DNA of 64,000 bases, taken from Acidobacteriota bacterium (GTDB taxonomy: Bacteria > Acidobacteriota > Terriglobia > Terriglobales > Acidobacteriaceae). The stretch is from positions 86,343 through 150,342 of the forward strand of contig JAFDVW010000011.1 in assembly GCA_018268755.1 (NCBI GenBank), read 5' to 3'. The notes under the pieces were generated by a model. The model ran no database searches. It saw only the letters and a list, made by a program, of their open reading frames with translations, and was not told where the DNA came from. A program made the position numbers and the translations under genes. This document shows positions 1 through 9,091 of the stretch, piece after piece. Each line of letters opens with the position of its first letter. Within the stretch, counting starts at the first letter, position 1.

Positions 1-1
1 G

Positions 2-94
2 GACTCACTGGAAGGGCTTCTGGTCCCAGGTTTGCCGCAGCACCGTCCGGCGCCGGACGAATCCCTCTGTGCCGGAGTGGCCGGGAGCTTTTAG
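2..94 (+). CDS. Possible C-terminal end of an upstream gene (partial)
   Basis: A reading frame enters from the left edge and stops at the TAG at 92-94, leaving about 30 residues that end in AGSF. It would fit the end of the preceding exopolysaccharide-cluster gene, 23 nt before the next ATG. The other two + frames are also open here, and one of them is in frame with the 118 start, so the assignment is weak. Function cannot be read from the fragment. Confidence 0.25.
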   Translation, partial: DSLEGLLVPGLPQHRPAPDESLCAGVAGSF

Positions 95-117
95 CCGCTC
101 AGCTGGACGGCACGGCC

Positions 118-1476
118 ATGGCTTATCGCATGCAGCAAGATTATCCAACTTGGGAGAGTCTGCATCCGGAGAGCAGTTTCCTGGGCAGCCTGGCCCTGTG
201 GGCGATGCTCGCCTGCATCATCAATTGCGCCCTTCCGGAAATCCAGATGCTGCTGACCGGGGGAAGCGTGCCCCTGCCACAGGCGATCGTAAAAACGGCG
301 TGCTTCAGTTTTCTGATCGCGCTCCTGATGCTGTATCGCACCCTGGATCTGTCGTCTTTCCCGACCACCGTGTGGTTTGTGGCTATGGGATATCTGGCGC
401 TGGCGTTTCCCTATTTGTGGTTCGCGCAATACAAGCAGCCCGCGGAAATCCTGCTGGCCTACAACGCTTACTATTGTCCGCTGATTTTTGCGCCGGTGGC
501 CACCGCCCTGCGCGGTAAAGTCTCCGAACGCACCGCACTGCGCATCTTCCTGGCGACCTTTGCGGTTTGCGCGCTGTTGGGATGGGTGCAGTTCATTCTG
601 CAAGACACCGTTGTGCCCATGGTCAGCGATGACGGCAATTTCAAGATCATGGCCAGCAACTGGCAGGAGGCGGGAGAGTCGCTGGTGCTGCGCGCTTCCA
701 GCTTCTTCGGCTCCGCGCAAGAGTATGGCAGCTTTGCCGTGCTGATGGCGGCGGTGGGCATCGCCATGTGTCGCGAACGCCATAGCTGGAAGCGCGGCGT
801 CCTGCTTTATTTGGCGGCCGCCGCTACCTGCTATACCACGCTGACCCGCGTGGTCTACCTGCAATTCGTGGTTGCGACCATCGTGGCGCTCATCCTGACC
901 TTTGGGCGGAAGCCGAAGCGCGCGGCCTGGCAGCCGCTGGTCGCTTTAGGCCTCGGCTGGTTGATCGCCTTCAGCGGAATCGCCACCCTATTCAGCCAGG
1001 GCAGTGGCCTTTCCAATAGTGCATCGCTGGAAATGCGCGTGCAACAGTGGGCCATGTATGCCTCCAACTTTTTCCATGCGTCGATCTGGCAACAGCTTTT
1101 TGGTTTCGGCTTCTGTCAGGCGGACAAGCCGTTGATGATCGCACGTCAGGCGGGGGGCGCCAGCATATTGGTCGACAATATTTATCTCGCCCTCACCCTT
1201 CATATCGGGGTGGTGGGCATGCTCCTGATCACTGCGCTGTTGTGGGCCATGTGGCGTTCTCTGCGCCTGGACGCAGTCCTGCGGCCCACCCCGGTCCTCA
1301 TCGGTATTGCCAGCTTTTATGCCACCTTTGCTATGACCGGCATGTTTAATGTGCAGCCCGCCAACTATGGGTTTTGGTTCCTGATCGGCACCATCGTCTC
1401 CCGCCGCGGCAGCGAAGTTGTCGAGGAAGAGCTGGAGTGGTCGAGCGACGTGGCTCCCGCCCTGGGGCGGGGGTGA
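118..1476 (+). CDS. O-antigen ligase / Wzy-like polysaccharide polymerase membrane protein
   Basis: A 452-residue protein made mostly of hydrophobic segments (about 10-12 predicted membrane spans), with one larger hydrophilic stretch near residues 280-340. That is the usual layout of WaaL/Wzy-type O-antigen ligases and polymerases, where a long periplasmic loop carries the active site. It would polymerise or attach polysaccharide on the periplasmic face of the inner membrane. The frame stays open upstream to the window edge, but ATG 118 is the first standard start and has a weak GGACGG ahead of it. It is the first of four + strand genes linked by overlaps; the next gene starts at a GTG overlapping its stop. 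Family assignment rests on topology and neighbours, not on a diagnostic motif. Confidence 0.65.
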   Translation: MAYRMQQDYPTWESLHPESSFLGSLALWAMLACIINCALPEIQMLLTGGSVPLPQAIVKTACFSFLIALLMLYRTLDLSSFPTTVWFVAMGYLALAFPYLWFAQYKQPAEILLAYNAYYCPLIFAPVATALRGKVSERTALRIFLATFAVCALLGWVQFILQDTVVPMVSDDGNFKIMASNWQEAGESLVLRASSFFGSAQEYGSFAVLMAAVGIAMCRERHSWKRGVLLYLAAAATCYTTLTRVVYLQFVVATIVALILTFGRKPKRAAWQPLVALGLGWLIAFSGIATLFSQGSGLSNSASLEMRVQQWAMYASNFFHASIWQQLFGFGFCQADKPLMIARQAGGASILVDNIYLALTLHIGVVGMLLITALLWAMWRSLRLDAVLRPTPVLIGIASFYATFAMTGMFNVQPANYGFWFLIGTIVSRRGSEVVEEELEWSSDVAPALGRG

Positions 1477-3098
1477 AGTGGAGAAGAGTCGTGAGGACCA
1501 TAGGTTTGGGTTGGCTGACGGCGCTGGCCTTCGGGCTTCTGGGCCTGGCCGCACCCGCCGGACAGGGAAGTTCGGCGGTAGTTCGTTTCCTGACGGCGGT
1601 CCCGCAGGCGGCGAAAGCGGAGCCGCCGGTGCAAGTTGTCCGCGCCGGCGAAGTGAACGGCGTCGTCAATCCTGTGTTGTATCCCGGCAGCGACCTGGGG
1701 GCGAAAATCAACGCGGTGTTTGCGGCGGGAGACCATTGCGCTGAAGTGCGAATTCCGCCCGGCAAATACACCTACTCGACCTCTATTCGCATGACACGGG
1801 CCTGCCAGAGCCTCTACGGCGCAGGCTCGGCGCTGACCATCCTGGAATTTACCGGCGGCGGCGACGCTATTCTGTGGCAGATGCAGCCTTACACCATTCA
1901 AAAGGCCGGCACACTGAAAGGCTTGACCCTGAAGGGGCCGGGGGCCGGCGCCGGCAACGGAATTCGCTCGGGCACGCTGGTGGGTGCAACCTTTGAAGAC
2001 ATCGTGATCAATAATTTTCGCGGCCCCAATTCAAATGCCATTCTGCTGGAGAACATTCGTGCGGCGACTTCGCCGGATGGGCGCGACACCATGCCAGGTT
2101 GGACGGAGCGCACCATCATGCGCGACGTTCACATCGGCATTCCGCACCTGGGCAATACCACCGGTCTCGCGTTTTTGGTGAACGGAGGGACAAACAGCTT
2201 CGGCTATACCGACATCGCGGACGTTTGGTTGAATGTGGAGAAGGGGCAAGCCGGCGTGAAGTGGGGCCCCGGCACCTATACCTACAACTCCAAACTCAAT
2301 TTCCACGCCAATATCAGCGCCTTGGGGAGCGATGCATTCCAGGTGCAGGGCATTATCCGCAATTCCTTGTTCTTCCTGACCGGAGAGGCCGGTTGCGCCA
2401 AAGATCTGGTGCACATCGGCCCGCAGGGGGAGGTGCAGGGGCAAGGATTCATTGCGGTGAACTGCGCTTCCAAACTGACGCACGGGCAGTATGTGCGGAC
2501 CGACCTTGCCGGCGTGCAGGTGGACAATCCCAAGTGGGACGCATTGCAACTCTCGCCCGTTTACGCCCCACTGGTGAACGGCAAAGGACTGCTTCTCGTC
2601 CACAATCTCGACCGCAACGGAGAGACGGACTTCACCAACTACTACGGCCCCTCTCCGGATCTATCCGCCGGCGGTTTTCACTTCTACAACACCAGTGCCA
2701 GTCTGCAGCCGCCGAACGCCGATCCCGGAGCACTGTTGGCGAAACTGGATGCACAAGGGAACTGGATGCTGCGTGGCCATGCTGCCTGGGGCGGCGGTCC
2801 GGCGATCCCCAGCAGTGAAGATGTGGCATTGCGCGCGCAACTTCCCCTGGCGGGTAGGACCACCGCCATTGGCGGCGTGGTGAAAGCCGGAAGCTGCGTG
2901 AGCGGTACGTCCCATATTCCGGGAGCGCGGACCGGACAAGTCGTCGTGCATCCCGCGACCGTCGATGGCAGCCTGGACTCGCCGCTCGAGGTGGTGAGTG
3001 GCGCCGTCACCGCGGCCAATGTTGTCACCGTGCAACGCTGTGCCGTCGCGCAAGTTACGCTGCCGGCAAAAACCTACAACGTGCGGGTGCTTCCTTAA
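1473..3098 (+). CDS. Exported right-handed beta-helix (pectate-lyase-3-like) protein of the polysaccharide cluster
   Basis: The chosen start is the GTG at 1473, which overlaps the upstream TGA (1474-1476) and suggests translational coupling. It gives 541 residues beginning with a basic N-terminus (KWRRVVR) and a hydrophobic signal peptide. The mature part opens with GSDLGAKINAVF and IPPGKYTYS, typical of the Pectate_lyase_3/GH28-like beta-helix fold, followed by repeated short beta-strand segments (residues about 60-350). Such proteins in exopolysaccharide operons often act as polysaccharide lyases, hydrolases or scaffolds. No catalytic residues could be fixed, so the activity is open. Longer in-frame starts back to 1374 lie inside the ligase gene and were not used. 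Confidence 0.6.
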   Translation: MKWRRVVRTIGLGWLTALAFGLLGLAAPAGQGSSAVVRFLTAVPQAAKAEPPVQVVRAGEVNGVVNPVLYPGSDLGAKINAVFAAGDHCAEVRIPPGKYTYSTSIRMTRACQSLYGAGSALTILEFTGGGDAILWQMQPYTIQKAGTLKGLTLKGPGAGAGNGIRSGTLVGATFEDIVINNFRGPNSNAILLENIRAATSPDGRDTMPGWTERTIMRDVHIGIPHLGNTTGLAFLVNGGTNSFGYTDIADVWLNVEKGQAGVKWGPGTYTYNSKLNFHANISALGSDAFQVQGIIRNSLFFLTGEAGCAKDLVHIGPQGEVQGQGFIAVNCASKLTHGQYVRTDLAGVQVDNPKWDALQLSPVYAPLVNGKGLLLVHNLDRNGETDFTNYYGPSPDLSAGGFHFYNTSASLQPPNADPGALLAKLDAQGNWMLRGHAAWGGGPAIPSSEDVALRAQLPLAGRTTAIGGVVKAGSCVSGTSHIPGARTGQVVVHPATVDGSLDSPLEVVSGAVTAANVVTVQRCAVAQVTLPAKTYNVRVLP

Positions 3099-3976
3099 TG
3101 CGGCCCCTGGTTGGTTGCGTCCTGGTGAACTGGAACGGATGGCGCGATACGGTCGCCTGCCTCGACGCGCTGGCGGTACAGGAATATTCGCCGCTGTCGG
3201 TCGTGGTGGTGGACAACGGTTCTACGGACAACTCGGTCTCGCGCCTGCGCGCCGCCCATCCCCGGGTGCGCGTGATCGAGGCGGGCAGAAATCTGGGATT
3301 TTCCGGCGGCAACAACCTGGGCATTCGCGAGGCCCTGCGTCAGGACGCGCAATATGTGTGGCTGTTGAACAATGACACGCTTCCCTCGGCCAGTGCACTG
3401 AATGAACTGGTCGCGACCGCGGAGCCGGACCCTGGTCTGGGGGCAGTGGGCTCGGTGCTGCATGACATTTCTCCCTCGGGAAGAGTGCAGGCTTGGGGCG
3501 GCGGCTGGGTGAACCTGTGGTGCGGTTATTCCATGCATGCCACCCGTCCTCAGGACTTACGTACGCCGCTGCATTTTCTGACCGCGGCCAGCATGCTGGT
3601 GCGCCGCCCCGCCCTGGAGCAGGTCGGCCTGCTGGATGACCGCTTCTTCTTGTACTGGGAAGATACGGAATTCTGCTTTCGGCTGCGCAAGCATGGTTGG
3701 CGGCTCGGGGTAGCGGAGAACTCCGTGGTGTTGCACAAAGCCGGGGCCAGCGCCCGCAAGGTCAGCAGCACCACCGACCGGTACTCCACCGCTTCCGGCA
3801 TTCGATTTTTATCGCAGTATTCGCATATTCCCCGGGTGTGCGTTCCACTGTTCATCTCTCTTCGCCTGCTGCACCGCGTGCTCGCCGGAAGGATTCGAGC
3901 AATCGGGAACGTGTGGACCGGCATTGAAGACTATCGCAACCGCGACCGCCGCGCGGCTTTGCCCCTTGCCCGATGA
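3098..3976 (+). CDS. Family 2 glycosyltransferase (rhamnosyltransferase-like)
   Basis: A 292-residue cytosolic GT-A glycosyltransferase. The N-terminus carries the GT2 nucleotide-binding signature (VLVNWNGWRDT, VVVDNGSTDNS, residues about 6-45), an NNLG segment after a GFSGG turn, and the metal-binding acidic motif LLNNDTLP near residue 92. The later FFLYWEDTEFCFRLRKHGW segment is the usual GT2 acceptor and catalytic-base region. The start ATG overlaps the preceding TAA by 1 nt (TAATG), and the stop overlaps the next ATG, so it is coupled on both sides. It probably adds one sugar to a lipid-linked repeat unit. Donor and acceptor are unknown; similarity is greatest to rhamnosyltransferase-like GT2 enzymes. 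Confidence 0.88.
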   Translation: MRPLVGCVLVNWNGWRDTVACLDALAVQEYSPLSVVVVDNGSTDNSVSRLRAAHPRVRVIEAGRNLGFSGGNNLGIREALRQDAQYVWLLNNDTLPSASALNELVATAEPDPGLGAVGSVLHDISPSGRVQAWGGGWVNLWCGYSMHATRPQDLRTPLHFLTAASMLVRRPALEQVGLLDDRFFLYWEDTEFCFRLRKHGWRLGVAENSVVLHKAGASARKVSSTTDRYSTASGIRFLSQYSHIPRVCVPLFISLRLLHRVLAGRIRAIGNVWTGIEDYRNRDRRAALPLAR

Positions 3977-5088
3977 CGGCCCGCCCGGTTCTGGCTTTGG
4001 ATGCTCGCCCCGTCGCCACTGGAATCGGGCGCTATACCGAGCAATTGATCGGCGGGTTGCGCGATTCCCTGCGGGGAGCGGAGTTGTGGTGCATCGCCCA
4101 TCCGCTCAATGCTCTGAAGTTCGCTACTCATGTGGACCGCGTGATTCCCTGCGCCGCGCCGATGTATTCCCTGGCCGGGCAGATGACGGTCCCCGGTCTG
4201 GCCGGCCGCGCCGCGCTTCTTCACTGTCCCCATTACGACATCCCGGTGTTCTACGGGCGTCCGCTGTCGGTCACGATTCACGATGTCACGCACCTGATTG
4301 ATCCGTCCTTTCGCCACAGCTACAAGTCGCGGATTTTCGCCCGGTCTCTGCTCAAAATTGCGGCCGCCAAGGCCCGCCGCATTATCACCATCTCGCAATA
4401 TTCCAAGCGCATGATTCAGGAACATCTGGGAGTCCGGGAAGAGAAGATTGCCGTGATCTACGGCTCGCCCAGCCCAGCATTTTCGCCACTGCCGCGATCG
4501 CAGGCGAAGGAAATGGTGCGCGCCGCTCTCGGCATCGAGAAGGAATACTTCCTGTTCGTAGGCAGCCCCAAGCCGCACAAAAATCTGCCCATCCTGTTGA
4601 CCGCGATGGCGTTACTGCGCGCGCGCCGCCGCATCACGCCCGACCTGGTGCTGATCGGGAAGGACGAAAATCATCAACCCGCGTTGCGGGAACTGGCTGC
4701 CAGTCTGGGCATCACCGGCCTGCTGCACTGGGTGGACTTCGTTCCCGACGAATTGTTGCGCGCCTGTTACGCGGCGGCGGAGGCCACGGTATTGCCCTCG
4801 CGCCAGGAAGGCTTTGGCCTGCCGGTGATTGAGTCCATGGCTTGCGGCACGCCGGTGGTGTGCGCGGATGCCGCTTCTCTGGGCGAAGTCGCGGGAGGGT
4901 GCAGCCTGCTGTTTGATCCGGCCAGCGCGGAAGATTGCTGTGCGCAACTGGCGCGCATTCTGGACTCCGTGCAGCTAAGCGCGGAGCTTCGCCAGGCCGG
5001 GCTCAAGCGGGCCCGCTATTTTAGCGGGACTCGCGCTCTGGAAAAGCACGCCCAGATTTTTTCCCAACTTCTGACGCTCGGCGCCTGA
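3973..5088 (+). CDS. Family 4 glycosyltransferase (GT-B fold)
   Basis: A 371-residue retaining glycosyltransferase. The N-terminal half starts with LALDARPVATGIGRYTEQL, the substrate loop of GT4 mannosyltransferase-like enzymes. The C-terminal Rossmann domain holds FLFVGSPKPHKNLPIL and the E-x7-E type motif EGFGLPVIESMACGTPVV (around residues 277-295) that binds the nucleotide sugar. It overlaps the preceding gene by 4 nt (ATGA). It is the last gene of the 118-5088 run, and a 70-nt gap follows before the TonB receptor. Role: stepwise assembly of an exopolysaccharide unit at the cytoplasmic face. The exact sugar cannot be told from sequence. Confidence 0.9.
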   Translation: MTARPVLALDARPVATGIGRYTEQLIGGLRDSLRGAELWCIAHPLNALKFATHVDRVIPCAAPMYSLAGQMTVPGLAGRAALLHCPHYDIPVFYGRPLSVTIHDVTHLIDPSFRHSYKSRIFARSLLKIAAAKARRIITISQYSKRMIQEHLGVREEKIAVIYGSPSPAFSPLPRSQAKEMVRAALGIEKEYFLFVGSPKPHKNLPILLTAMALLRARRRITPDLVLIGKDENHQPALRELAASLGITGLLHWVDFVPDELLRACYAAAEATVLPSRQEGFGLPVIESMACGTPVVCADAASLGEVAGGCSLLFDPASAEDCCAQLARILDSVQLSAELRQAGLKRARYFSGTRALEKHAQIFSQLLTLGA

Positions 5089-5158
5089 AGCCAAGTCACA
5101 TCTCTTCGCAATAAAAATCGTCTGCAACTCCAATTCACCGATAGACAGGACATCCAAG

Positions 5159-8100
5159 ATGCACAGTAAGTATCTGCGACTGCTGGCGTGGTGTGTGGTG
5201 GTGCTGGGAGCGGCGTGTGGGCAAGCCCAAACCGCCCGCATCTCCGGGCAAATGACCGATCCTCAGGGCGCCGTTTTGGCCAAAGTTCCCGTGAAGGTGG
5301 TCAATCAGGAGAGCAAGGCCACGCTCGAGGTGGTGACCGACGACAACGGACAATACACCGTCCCCTACCTGGCAGCGGGAACTTATGTGATTACGGTCCA
5401 ACAGGATGGTTTTAGCGAATTCCGCGCCGACATCACTCTGGGCATGGGACAGGCCCTCGACCTCGACATCCAGCTTTCCCTGCAGTCGGCGGTTTCCGAG
5501 GTCAATGTGGAGGCCGGTTCGGTAACTCAAATTCAGACCCAGTCTTCCGAGATGACGGGCACCATTACCGGGAAGGAAGTTCCTGCCATCGGCCTGAACG
5601 GGCGCAACTTCACCCAGCTGGCGACGCTGGTGGCGGGCGTCAGCAATCAGACCGGGCAGGATGAGGCGCGCGTGGGCGTGGCCGGCAGCGTGTCTCTGAG
5701 TGTCAACGGCGGCCGCACCGAATACAACAGCTTTCAGGTCGATGGCTCCGAGACCCTGAACGCCGGCATCCACAAGGACAAAACTTCGCTCATCGTGACC
5801 CCCAGCATCGACGCCATCCAGGAAATCAAGGTGCTGACTTCGAACTACAGCGCGACCTATCCCAGCGTCGGCAATGGCACGACCATCGTCACTACCAAGT
5901 CGGGCACCGACGCGCTGCATGGCAGCCTCTACGAGTTCTTACGCAACGAATTTCTTAACGCCAAGGGATACTTCGACGTCGGCAATCGCCCACCGCTTTA
6001 CCGCCGCAATGATTTCGGAGGCACCATCGGCGGGCCCATTGTCATTCCCCACGTTTATAACGGAAAGGGAAAGTCGTACTTCTTCCTGTCGGAAGAGGCG
6101 CGCGTAGAGAAGGACCCTTATGCCTACCGCCAGGGCGTGCCTTCGATCGCCGAGCGCCAGGGGGACTTCTCCGACGTTTGCCCCATTCTGGCGCCGGGGG
6201 CGAGCATCGCATACTTTCGCCGGGCCCAGTATCCCGACTGCCCCACCAGTGGGACGGACAACGATCACCCTGGCCTTTTCCGCACGTATGCGAACAACAC
6301 GGTCGCGCTGGACCGCAATGCGCAGTTGATCCTGGGCACCGGCATCATTCCTCTTCCGACTGAGGTTGCTGGTTGCAACTCCACCGCCTTTTCCTGTTAC
6401 AACGCGGACGTTTCGCTGCCCACCTACTGGCGGGAGGAGTTGTTTCGTATCGACCACAGCTTCTCTGAGGGGTTTCGTGCCAACTTCCGCTATATCCATG
6501 ATGAGTGGGACACCACTACCCCCATTCCGCAGTTCGCTTTCGTGCGCAACAACTTCCCCACCATCCAGAACCGTTTTTACGGCCCGGGTCTGAGTCTGGT
6601 GGCGCGCTTCACCAATACTCTGTCTTCCACCTTGCTGAACGAATTTGTCGCCAGCTACACCAATCAGACCATCACCCTGCATAACGTTCCCGGAGAGCAT
6701 GTGACCCTGCCCAGCGCGGACCTGTTAGGCGAAGCGGGCGATGGCATGAGCACCATCTTCAATAACGGCCTGGGCGGAAAGATCCCGGGCATTGTCATCG
6801 CCGGCAATAACCAGGCTTATGGCGGGCGGGGATTTGCCGCCGATCCCGCCTTCATGCCCTGGCAGCACACCAATCCGGTCTACAGTTTTTCCGACAACCT
6901 CACCAAGATTTTTGGCCGGCACAATGTGCAGGTGGGCGTGCACTGGATTTACTTTCAGCGCAACCAGACCAACGGCTCCATTGGTTCCGCCACCGGCGAT
7001 ACGCAAGGGATTCTGACCTTCAGCAATGTGACCGGCGCGACCACCACCGGCAACAGCTTTGCCGATTTTGTCTCCGGCGCCTCGATTGCCAGTTATCGCC
7101 AGGACAGTTCGCAGGGAAGGTACCGGCAGCGCTATCACATTGTGGAGCCCTATTTACAGGACGACTTCAAAGTCACCCCGCGCTTCACCGTCAATCTCGG
7201 GGTGCGGCTCAGCTTGTTCGGCACCTTCCATGAGGTCAACAACAACGCCTACAACTGGGTGAGCAGCTCCTACAATCCTGCGTTGGGGGCCTCGGTCACC
7301 GTTGGCAGCCAGGGACAATTGATTGATCTCGCTTCGGGACTGAATCTGGAAATGAATCCCAACGACCCCCTGCCCACGCTTGACCGGCGGGTGCTGAACG
7401 GGATCGCGCGCTGCGGCGAAAATGGCATTCCGGCGAGTTGCATGAAGGGGCGTCTCTTCAATCCTGCGCCGCGCATCGGTTTTGCCTGGTCCCCGATGGA
7501 CAAGACCTCCATTCGTGGCGGTTACGGCATGTTCTTCGAGCACGGTACGGCGGATGAGGCCAACACCGGCTCGCTGGAAGGCGGAGCGCCGCTGGTGCTG
7601 GACATGACCCACCTAAATCCGGCGGGCTGGAACAGTATCGGCGCCGCCGGCGACGGTTACTCGCTGACCTTCCCCTTGAATGTGACGTCCATCCCGTCGA
7701 AGGCGCTCTGGTCCTACGTGCAACAGTGGAGCCTGAGCGTGGAACGCGAATTGCCCAAGCAGATGCTGGCCAGCGTTGCTTATGTCGGCAGCAAGGGGAC
7801 CAACTTGCCGGTTGAACTGCAACTCAACCAGCTGAAGCCTTTGCCCGACAGCCTTAACCCTTACGGTCCCAATCAGCCGATGATCGTCAGCGGATTCAAT
7901 CCCATGATCACCGACCCCACTTACCAACAGAATGGAGACTGTCGCGGCACGCTGACCAACGGCACGGTGGTGACCGGACCCGCCTATGACAGTCTTCTGG
8001 TTGCCTGTTACGGAGTCGGCCAGTCCCAGGTCAATCCCAATGCTTTCCGTCAGTATGCTCCCGGGATCGGTCAGATCGATTCCATCCAGAACGTGGCGGA

Positions 8101-8989
8101 CTCCTCCTACCATTCCATGCAGCTGACCTTTCGCCGTACGCGCGCGCCCTTTGTCTACGGTGTGGCCTATACCTATAGCCACTCGCTGGACAATGCTTCC
8201 GACCGCTCCGACGCGACCTTCGTCAATTCGCTCGATTTGAGCTCGAACCGCGCCAGTTCCAGTTTTGACCAGCGGCATCTTCTGAATTTCAGTTATGTAT
8301 ATGACTTGCCGCTGCTGAGCCTGCGCGGGATCTTCATGAAGTGGGCGGACTGCGGCGCGCCCGACTCCGCCTGTGAGCGCGGCCCCTCGCGCGTCACCGA
8401 TGCTCTGCTGCGCAACTGGCAGCTTTCCGGCGTGACCACGGTGCAAACCGGGACGCCGTTCACCATCATCAATGCGGGAAGCGCCAGCGGTATTTCCACC
8501 GTGGACAACGCCGGCGTCGCCAACGGCAGCGGGGTGGGTTCCTATCCCGATTTGTGCGGCGATCTGTATGGCACCATCCCGCACGGAGGCAGCAACGCTT
8601 CCAGCTTTGGGCCGTTATTGCGCAATCCTGGGGCTTTCTGCGCCCCGCGCGGTCTTACCTTCGGCAACGCCGGACGCAATGTGCTGCGCAATCCCTGGCG
8701 CTTTAACGCCGATGTGACGCTGCTCAAGCACATGACTCTGCGCAATGACACTTCGCTGGAGTTCCGCATTGAAATCTTCAACCTCTTCAACAACACGCAA
8801 TTCCGCATCTATGACCCCAACTTGGGAAACCAGGCCAACAACACTTTGAGTTGCTACGGCGGGCTCGGCACCGGCTATTCCGGGGCCGGAGGCGATGGCC
8901 AGGATTGCCTCACGGGCAGTTCCTTCCTGCATCCCATCAGCGCGCATCGCCCCCGCACCATGCAGCTGGGTCTTAAGTGGATGTTCTGA
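5159..8989 (+). CDS. Oar-type TonB-dependent outer-membrane receptor with carboxypeptidase-regulatory-like domain
   Basis: 1,276 residues. Residues 1-23 form a signal peptide ending GQAQT. Residues about 27-110 are a CarboxypepD_reg-like beta-sandwich (RISGQMTDPQGAVL and TDDNGQYTVPYLAAGTY). Next comes a plug-like region containing LNGRNFTQLATLVAGV and VTTKSGTDALHGSLYEFLRN, followed by a long beta-barrel ending in an aromatic residue (LKWMF), as outer-membrane barrels do. This is the expanded receptor family typical of Acidobacteriota, assumed to import large ligands such as oligosaccharides with TonB-ExbBD energy. Start: ATG 5159 with AGGA at 5147-5150. It lies between the polysaccharide operon and the lipoprotein genes; the substrate is unknown. 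Confidence 0.92.
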   Translation: MHSKYLRLLAWCVVVLGAACGQAQTARISGQMTDPQGAVLAKVPVKVVNQESKATLEVVTDDNGQYTVPYLAAGTYVITVQQDGFSEFRADITLGMGQALDLDIQLSLQSAVSEVNVEAGSVTQIQTQSSEMTGTITGKEVPAIGLNGRNFTQLATLVAGVSNQTGQDEARVGVAGSVSLSVNGGRTEYNSFQVDGSETLNAGIHKDKTSLIVTPSIDAIQEIKVLTSNYSATYPSVGNGTTIVTTKSGTDALHGSLYEFLRNEFLNAKGYFDVGNRPPLYRRNDFGGTIGGPIVIPHVYNGKGKSYFFLSEEARVEKDPYAYRQGVPSIAERQGDFSDVCPILAPGASIAYFRRAQYPDCPTSGTDNDHPGLFRTYANNTVALDRNAQLILGTGIIPLPTEVAGCNSTAFSCYNADVSLPTYWREELFRIDHSFSEGFRANFRYIHDEWDTTTPIPQFAFVRNNFPTIQNRFYGPGLSLVARFTNTLSSTLLNEFVASYTNQTITLHNVPGEHVTLPSADLLGEAGDGMSTIFNNGLGGKIPGIVIAGNNQAYGGRGFAADPAFMPWQHTNPVYSFSDNLTKIFGRHNVQVGVHWIYFQRNQTNGSIGSATGDTQGILTFSNVTGATTTGNSFADFVSGASIASYRQDSSQGRYRQRYHIVEPYLQDDFKVTPRFTVNLGVRLSLFGTFHEVNNNAYNWVSSSYNPALGASVTVGSQGQLIDLASGLNLEMNPNDPLPTLDRRVLNGIARCGENGIPASCMKGRLFNPAPRIGFAWSPMDKTSIRGGYGMFFEHGTADEANTGSLEGGAPLVLDMTHLNPAGWNSIGAAGDGYSLTFPLNVTSIPSKALWSYVQQWSLSVERELPKQMLASVAYVGSKGTNLPVELQLNQLKPLPDSLNPYGPNQPMIVSGFNPMITDPTYQQNGDCRGTLTNGTVVTGPAYDSLLVACYGVGQSQVNPNAFRQYAPGIGQIDSIQNVADSSYHSMQLTFRRTRAPFVYGVAYTYSHSLDNASDRSDATFVNSLDLSSNRASSSFDQRHLLNFSYVYDLPLLSLRGIFMKWADCGAPDSACERGPSRVTDALLRNWQLSGVTTVQTGTPFTIINAGSASGISTVDNAGVANGSGVGSYPDLCGDLYGTIPHGGSNASSFGPLLRNPGAFCAPRGLTFGNAGRNVLRNPWRFNADVTLLKHMTLRNDTSLEFRIEIFNLFNNTQFRIYDPNLGNQANNTLSCYGGLGTGYSGAGGDGQDCLTGSSFLHPISAHRPRTMQLGLKWMF

Positions 8990-9091
8990 GCCGCCGGCGG
9001 AAGTGGCCGCGAAGATTTCCTGTCACCAACCGATTCTTGAATTTCAGGGGAGAGCGCGCAGCGAGCTGCGCCCCCACAGGCAGAGGAACGC

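Noticed and set aside
1374..1472. Upstream extension of the beta-helix protein
   Set aside because: It lies inside the ligase gene in another frame; the GTG at 1473 overlapping the stop gives a proper signal peptide.
7613..8584. A 323-codon - strand frame inside the first TonB receptor
   Set aside because: Antisense shadow with low-complexity composition and no family motif; the + strand gene is continuous and complete.
9056..9071. Hairpin GCGCAG-CGAG-CTGCGC before the 9092 lipoprotein
   Set aside because: Short stem, no T run, and followed by C-rich sequence, so it is neither a clear terminator nor a known regulatory RNA.
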